A stretch of 44,071 nucleotides of DNA from JAFARZ01 sp035651595 (GTDB lineage Bacteria > Actinomycetota > Actinomycetes > Streptosporangiales > Streptosporangiaceae), in the NCBI GenBank assembly GCA_035651595.1, contig DASRFJ010000178.1, forward strand, positions 1 to 44,071. The letters run 5' to 3'. The notes beneath the pieces are model-generated. The model made no database searches. It was given only the letters and a program-made list of their open reading frames with translations, and was not told where the DNA came from. Positions 39,918-44,071 of this stretch are shown piece after piece. Both the position numbers and the translations under genes were made by a program. Position 1 is the first letter of the stretch; every line of letters starts with the position of its first letter.

Positions 39918-40589
39918 TCAGGAATCCGCCTGACCCCCGGTGGCGAGGCGCATCAAGTCGGTGTCGAGGTCAACCGAGTCCTCAGCACCGCCCGCGCTGC
40001 CGAACTCATGCTGGTAGCTCCCCCAGGACCGCTCCCTGATCGCGCGCGCAATGCCGCTTTCCATCAGCAGCACAAGCTCGACCGCCGCGCGGTCGACGCG
40101 CTTGTTCAGGGCGGGGTCGGCCCAGTCTTCGGGCGCCGCGAACACCGAGGTCGGCGCCGTCATCGTGCGCAGGAACGCGAACATCGGGCGCATCTGGTCG
40201 TCGGCGACAAGGGCGTGCCGCGCGGTTCCCGCGGTCGCGGCGAGCACGACCGGCTTGGCGATCAGCAGGTCGTTGTCCAGGACGTGGAAGAACGAGCTGA
40301 ACAGCCCGCTGGGCGTGGCCTGGTACACGGGGGCGCTGGCGATGATGCCGTCGGCCGCACCGAGCGCGGTGATCGCCTGCTGAAGCCCGGGACTGACCAG
40401 CCGGGAGACCAGCGCGGCGGAGATGTCGGCCGCGAGCTCCCGCAGCTCGATGACCGTGAGCGTCACCGCGTTGCCGTGCGACGCGGCCAGCGCCGTGACC
40501 CGGCCGGCCAGGCGGTCGGCCAGCAGCCTGGTCGAGGAGGGATCCCCGGTTCCCGCGCTGACCACGACGACCCGGAATGACTCGCTCAC
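39918..40589 (-). CDS. NADPH-dependent FMN reductase, CE1759 family
   Basis: A 223-aa flavodoxin-like reductase. The N-terminal VVVVSAGTGDPSSTRLLADRL binds the flavin phosphate; DGIIASAPVYQATPSGLFSSFF and KPVVLAATAGTARHALV follow as in NADPH-dependent FMN reductases. Together with the LLM monooxygenase two genes upstream it matches the LLM duo known as CE1758/CE1759. It supplies reduced FMN to the monooxygenase. The GTG start at 40589 overlaps the MarR stop by 4 nt (GTGA). Confidence 0.88.
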   Translation of the reverse strand: MSESFRVVVVSAGTGDPSSTRLLADRLAGRVTALAASHGNAVTLTVIELRELAADISAALVSRLVSPGLQQAITALGAADGIIASAPVYQATPSGLFSSFFHVLDNDLLIAKPVVLAATAGTARHALVADDQMRPMFAFLRTMTAPTSVFAAPEDWADPALNKRVDRAAVELVLLMESGIARAIRERSWGSYQHEFGSAGGAEDSVDLDTDLMRLATGGQADS

Positions 40590-41038
40590 TGGTTCGCTCC
40601 CTTCGCGGACTGATCGCCTAGCTTCCGGCAGATCGCTTCGAGCTGCCCGAGCTCGCCGGCGCTAAGCGCGGCGGTCATCGCGTGCGCGACGTCGCGGGCG
40701 TGCCTGCGGCCGATGTCGCGCTGGACGGCGCGGCCCGCCTCGGTCAGCGCCAGCCGGACGCCGCGCCGGTCCGCCGGGTCGGCGAGGCGCTCGATGAGAC
40801 CGCGCTCGGCCAGCCGGTCGACCAGACGGGACAGGGCCGGCTGGCTGAGCAAAACGTGCCGGTTCAGCTCGTTGATGCGCTGCGGCTCGGGGCACTTGGA
40901 CAGCGTGTATACGACGTCGTATTCGCGCATGGACAGGTCGGTCCAGATGTCCTGGGCCGCGAACCGCTTCATGAGCGCGGCGTGCGCGGACAGCAGCGCC
41001 TCCCACGCGTCGTTCGCGAGCTGGCCCCGCACCCTCAC
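40586..41038 (-). CDS. MarR-family transcriptional regulator of the LLM duo
   Basis: A 150-aa regulator. A MarR winged helix with WTDLSMREYDVVYTLSKCPE, INELNRHVLLSQPALSRLVDRLAERGLIER and the wing DPADRRGVRLALTEAG is clear. The GTG start at 41038 overlaps the LLM gene stop (GTGA); the frame is open further up but that part is antisense to real coding. It is co-transcribed between the monooxygenase and the reductase genes and probably represses them through the dyad at 42211-42234. Confidence 0.9.
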   Translation of the reverse strand: MRVRGQLANDAWEALLSAHAALMKRFAAQDIWTDLSMREYDVVYTLSKCPEPQRINELNRHVLLSQPALSRLVDRLAERGLIERLADPADRRGVRLALTEAGRAVQRDIGRRHARDVAHAMTAALSAGELGQLEAICRKLGDQSAKGANQ

Positions 41039-42195
41039 AGCTCTGTGTCCTGATAGGGCGACCCGTCGGTGACGTTGTCGCCGCGGTTCGCGTTCGGCCG
41101 CGGCTGCCGCGCCGGGCCGTCGCCGTACTTGGCCCGGACCAGGCTTTCGTGGGTCGGCGCCGCCGGGGTACGCGGGTCCTGCCGTGCCGCGATCTCCTTC
41201 CGCAGCACCGGGACGACCTCGCCGCCGAGCAAGTCGAGCTGGTCGAGCACGGTCTTCAGCGGAAGGCCGGCGTGGTCCACGAGGAACAGCTGGCGCTGAT
41301 AGTCGCCGAAGTGCTCGCGGAACGTCAGCGTCTTGTCGATGACCTCCTGCGGGCTGCCGACCGACAGCGGAGTCTGCTCCATGAAGTCCTCCATCGACGG
41401 CCCGTGCCCGTAGACCGGTGCCTCGTTGAAGTACGGCCGGAACTCCCTGATCGCGTCCTGCGAGCGCCGCGCGATGTATGCCTGGCCGCCCAGTCCGACG
41501 ATCGCCTCCTGCTCGGTGCCGTGGCCGTAGTGCGCGAACCGCTGCCGGTAGAACCGGATCAGCCGCATGTAGTGCTCCTTCGGCCAGAAGATGTTGTTGG
41601 CGAAGAAGCCGTCGCCGTAGTACGCGGCCTGCTCGGCGATTTCCGGCGTGCGGATCGAGCCGTGCCACACGAACGGCGGCACGTCGTCCAGCGGCCGCGG
41701 GATCGAGGTGAAGCCCTGGAGCGGGGTGCGGTACTTGCCCTCCCAGTCAACGACGTCCTCGCGCCACAGCCGGTGCAGCAGGTTGTAGTTCTCCAGCGCC
41801 ATCGGCAGGCCCTGCCGGATGTCCTTGCCGAACCACGGATACACCGGAGCCGTGTTGCCGCGGCCCAGCATCAGGTCCACCCGGCCCTTCGACAGGTGCT
41901 GGAGCATCGCGTACTCCTCCGCGATCCGCACCGGGTCGTTGGTGGTGATCAGCGTCGTCGCGGTGGACACGATCAGCTTCCTGGTCGTCGCCGCGATGTA
42001 CGCCAGCAGCGTGGTCGGGGAGGACGAGAAGAACGGCGGGTTGTGATGCTCACCGATGGCGAACACGTCAAGCCCGACATCTTCGGCCTTCTGGGCGATC
42101 TGCGTGACCGCGCTGATCCGGTCCGCTTCGCTCGGCGTCTCGCCCGACACCGGATCCCTGGTGATGTCGCTGACCGAGAAGATCCCGAACTGCAT
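41035..42195 (-). CDS. LLM-class flavin-dependent monooxygenase, CE1758 family
   Basis: A 386-aa TIM-barrel luciferase-like monooxygenase. MQFGIFSVSDITRDP begins the first strand; DVFAIGEHHNPPFFSSSP, KLIVSTATTLITTNDPVRIAEEYAMLQHLS and GRVDLMLGRGN are family signatures. The ATG at 42195 has GGAGG five bases upstream. It uses FMNH2 from the CE1759-type reductase to oxygenate an unknown substrate; related duos are often linked to detoxification. The C-terminal ~40 residues are polar and probably flexible. First gene of a three-gene operon. Confidence 0.92.
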   Translation of the reverse strand: MQFGIFSVSDITRDPVSGETPSEADRISAVTQIAQKAEDVGLDVFAIGEHHNPPFFSSSPTTLLAYIAATTRKLIVSTATTLITTNDPVRIAEEYAMLQHLSKGRVDLMLGRGNTAPVYPWFGKDIRQGLPMALENYNLLHRLWREDVVDWEGKYRTPLQGFTSIPRPLDDVPPFVWHGSIRTPEIAEQAAYYGDGFFANNIFWPKEHYMRLIRFYRQRFAHYGHGTEQEAIVGLGGQAYIARRSQDAIREFRPYFNEAPVYGHGPSMEDFMEQTPLSVGSPQEVIDKTLTFREHFGDYQRQLFLVDHAGLPLKTVLDQLDLLGGEVVPVLRKEIAARQDPRTPAAPTHESLVRAKYGDGPARQPRPNANRGDNVTDGSPYQDTEL

Positions 42196-42210
42196 GGCGG
42201 CCTCCAACCG

Positions 42211-42234
42211 AGATATATGCGTTTGCATGCATCT
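42211..42234. promoter_or_regulatory. Imperfect 24-bp dyad, candidate MarR operator of the LLM operon
   Basis: AGATATATGC-GTTT-GCATGCATCT has 10-bp arms matching at 8 of 10 positions. It lies 15 bp upstream of the LLM start codon. Its AT-rich symmetric form and place make it a likely binding site for the MarR protein encoded in the operon. Confidence 0.5.
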
Positions 42235-42264
42235 CAACCAGCGACCGCCCGCCAGTATTCCGCC

Positions 42265-43785
42265 TTACCGTGCCAGCCAGCTGAGCGACTTGCGGCGTTT
42301 GGCGCGTTTCCACGCCCGCCGGGCCCGCGGCTGGATGTCCTGTGCACCGCGATGTGCGCGCTCAAGCAGCAGGCCGAAGGTGAACCCGTTCTCGCCCGCC
42401 ATATGGGCCTGTATGCCGATGTCGCGGGCGACCCCGCGGGCGGTCACCGCGTCCTGATGCTCACCGAGCGCCGACTGGATGGCCTTCATCCGCTTGGCGA
42501 ACCGCCGGGCCCGCTTGCCGAACACCGGCGCCACGGCCTCGGCCGCGTACCGGGCGCGCTTGGCGGCCTTCCGCGTCTCGTGCAACGCCGCGTCGCGCCG
42601 TGAACCGGCCGGCGCCTGGCGCGCCCGGCGCATCCGGCGCTTGGTCCGCCGGTAGGTGCGCGCGACGGCGTCCGGCAGGATCTCCCGGGCCGGTGCCCGC
42701 GCCGCCGGGGTTCGCGGCAGCTCGCCGGCCAGCAGATCCAGCTCGTCGAGCAGCTTGAAGTAGCGCCTTGAGTCCAGCGCCTCGCGTACCGTCCGCACCG
42801 CCTCGCCACCGCGCCCGGCGAAGTACTTGGTGACCCGCGCCCGCGCGGGGCCGAGCATCAGTTCGGCCGGCACGCCGGCCAGCGCGGCCCGGAAGTACTC
42901 GCTCAGCACCTCGGTGTCGCGGGCCTCGCCGAGCACCTGACCGAGCCACTTCAGCTCGTCCTTTACATGATCGGTCGTGGATGGCAGCCAGATCATCGGG
43001 AACGACTGGAGGGTGCTGCGCAGGCGCCGCGCGGTCACGCGCATCTGGTGGATCGCGTCCGGCTCGTCCCGGCGGACCGCCGTATCCAGGGCCTTGAGCT
43101 TGGCTGCCTGCTCGCCGAGATAGGCCATAACGACCTCGCCTGACGGCGACCCAGTGTTCAGCTTGTCCGGGCTGCCTGTCGGCCGAGGCAGGCTAGTGGC
43201 CAGCGCGCGTTGCACTTTGGTGGCGGTCATGCCCGGGCGAAGCCCGGCGTCGTTCAGCCGCTTATCCACCGCCCGCAGCAGCCGGGGCGGGCCGCCGGTC
43301 AGCTCCGCCTCCACTTCGTTCCAGCGGGAGACAGTCGTGGCCGAGCCGAGCGACTGCGCCGTCACGTCGTCCTCGGCTATCTCGGCCAGCGAGTTCCCCG
43401 CCGAGTCGCGCAGCGTCGTCGTGCGGCGGCGGGTTTCCACGCGCGCGACCGGCCGCAGCGCCGCGCCGCGCGCGTGGCCACGCACCAGCCGCGCCAGCTC
43501 GTCCGGCACAGTGTTGCCGAGCGGCGCTCGGAGTTCGCGGCGGGACGACGGCTTGCCGTCCGGCAGCTTCAGGTGCCATCCCTCATCGGCACCGCCTTCC
43601 CGGCGCCGAAGCGTGATGCCCGCCCTGATCAGCCGCAGGTCCTCGGTGTCGTAGTACTCCGCCGTGAGCGTCTCCACCTCGCCCCGCGACACGTCCGCAA
43701 CCTGCGGCAAGCCGTCGAGCACAGGTAGCTCGAAGCCCGGCGTTGCCTCGAATTTGCTTTCTACTTCCTGTATCTCGGTAGTCAT
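42265..43785 (-). CDS. CYTH and CHAD domain protein
   Basis: A 506-aa cytoplasmic protein. The N-terminal CYTH domain starts with the ExExK motif (E7, E9, K11) and keeps YYDTEDLRLIRAGITLRRR and the WHLKLP strand; such tunnels bind triphosphates and polyphosphates. The C-terminal CHAD domain (about 220-500) is helical and basic, with IHQMRVTARRLRSTLQSF, WLGQVLGEARDTEVL and ALHETRKAAKRARYAAEAV carrying the conserved histidines and arginines known to bind polyphosphate granules. The partnership suggests polyphosphate binding or hydrolysis. It is a monocistronic unit divergent from nothing nearby. Confidence 0.93.
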   Translation of the reverse strand: MTTEIQEVESKFEATPGFELPVLDGLPQVADVSRGEVETLTAEYYDTEDLRLIRAGITLRRREGGADEGWHLKLPDGKPSSRRELRAPLGNTVPDELARLVRGHARGAALRPVARVETRRRTTTLRDSAGNSLAEIAEDDVTAQSLGSATTVSRWNEVEAELTGGPPRLLRAVDKRLNDAGLRPGMTATKVQRALATSLPRPTGSPDKLNTGSPSGEVVMAYLGEQAAKLKALDTAVRRDEPDAIHQMRVTARRLRSTLQSFPMIWLPSTTDHVKDELKWLGQVLGEARDTEVLSEYFRAALAGVPAELMLGPARARVTKYFAGRGGEAVRTVREALDSRRYFKLLDELDLLAGELPRTPAARAPAREILPDAVARTYRRTKRRMRRARQAPAGSRRDAALHETRKAAKRARYAAEAVAPVFGKRARRFAKRMKAIQSALGEHQDAVTARGVARDIGIQAHMAGENGFTFGLLLERAHRGAQDIQPRARRAWKRAKRRKSLSWLAR

Positions 43786-43894
43786 CAGCTTTCTCTACCC
43801 GTGAGCGCCCGGGGTATCCTCTTTGTTAGGAGGCCAGCCGCGAACGCAGCATCTGCTTGCCCATCTCGGCTCGCAGCTGTCCGTCAGCGTCGGA

Positions 43895-44071
43895 TCATGC
43901 GGTGCCGAGGCGGCAGAAGCACGAGGACCGGATCGGCACGTCGGCCAGCGCGGCGGCGATCGTGAGCTGCTGGGCGATGATCCGGGCCTCGCCGCCCTTG
44001 CCGAGCCGGACGAGGCACTCGTGAAGTCCGTGCAGTGCCCATACGTTGCCGGGGTGCTGCACGGGCCGCGG
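43895..44071 (-). CDS. C-terminal end of a tetratricopeptide-repeat protein (5' part outside window)
   Basis: The minus-strand frame enters at the window edge and ends at 43895. It encodes NVWALHGLHECLVRLGKGGEA, a TPR-like helix pair, and the ending ALADVPIRSSCFCRLGTA, which resembles the ADVPIxxSCFC close found at the end of a group of large actinobacterial TPR proteins. Only 58 codons are present. The 109 bp up to the CYTH-CHAD start show nothing else. Confidence 0.6.
   Translation of the reverse strand, partial: PRPVQHPGNVWALHGLHECLVRLGKGGEARIIAQQLTIAAALADVPIRSSCFCRLGTA

Noticed and set aside
1..44071. tRNA, rRNA, riboswitch or intact insertion sequence
   Set aside because: I saw no cloverleaf, rRNA stretch, known riboswitch core or transposase coding sequence while reading both strands; a covariance-model scan would be needed to exclude small RNAs.

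Overview
This window comes from a high-GC Gram-positive actinomycete (Actinomycetota). Base composition is very GC-rich throughout. GTG and TTG starts are common, genes are packed with 4-nt ATGA/GTGA/TTGA overlaps, and the families are typical of soil actinomycetes: Lhr helicase, ECF sigma factors with membrane partners, a carbohydrate ABC transporter without its own ATPase, a CE1758/CE1759 flavin duo and a CYTH-CHAD protein. I cannot name the genus from the sequence alone. No rRNA, tRNA, CRISPR array or intact transposase was seen.

Layout. (1) 1-6173, minus strand: a tightly coupled catabolic operon of a DeoR regulator, an APC-type permease, an FGGY (glycerol-kinase-like) kinase, an FAD oxidoreductase with a BFD-type [2Fe-2S] domain, and a second FAD/NAD oxidoreductase cut by the window edge. 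It looks like uptake, phosphorylation and oxidation of a polyol-like compound, but with an amino-acid-type permease. (2) 6228-9616: a LysR regulator divergent from an EamA/DMT exporter, then a membrane-tethered sigma factor that carries its own zinc-finger anti-sigma segment and an extracytoplasmic beta-domain. (3) 9812-12725: nagA, a SIS-domain sugar-phosphate isomerase/deaminase and a DeoR/AgaR-type regulator (amino-sugar catabolism). (4) 12849-20594: a lipoprotein, a 600-bp gap with a perfect inverted repeat, the giant helicase Lhr, an ABM-fold monooxygenase, and a MarR-PDZ fusion divergent from an F420/NADP-type reductase across a perfect 16-bp palindrome. (5) 20695-24848: a secreted CHAP-PKD protein with a beta-propeller-like tail, convergent with a membrane-anchored GH15-like glycosidase. 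(6) 24957-32311: a second amino-sugar or peptidoglycan-salvage locus with a serine beta-lactamase-like hydrolase, a BadF/NagK-type kinase, a UPF0309 SIS protein, an ABC solute-binding protein with two permeases, and an RpiR regulator. (7) 32387-36804: a DUF1330-like protein, then a sulfotransferase divergent from a DpgA-like type III polyketide synthase coupled to a cytochrome b5-desaturase fusion with a Pro/Gly-rich tail. I consider this the most likely undescribed biosynthetic system here. (8) 36805-44071: gene debris and an inverted-repeat element, an ECF sigma/anti-sigma-like pair, a SecY outside its usual ribosomal context, the LLM/MarR/FMN-reductase operon, CYTH-CHAD, and the end of a TPR protein.

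How the genes may work together. Regions 3 and 6 complement each other: region 6 brings in and phosphorylates a sugar, and region 3 deacetylates and isomerises or deaminates the GlcNAc-6-P type product. Several regulators (LysR, MarR-PDZ, MarR-LLM, DeoR) have clear palindromes next to them that look like their operators. Two intergenic stretches (31.0-31.3 kb and 36.8-37.25 kb) hold recognisable gene remnants, which points to past rearrangement.
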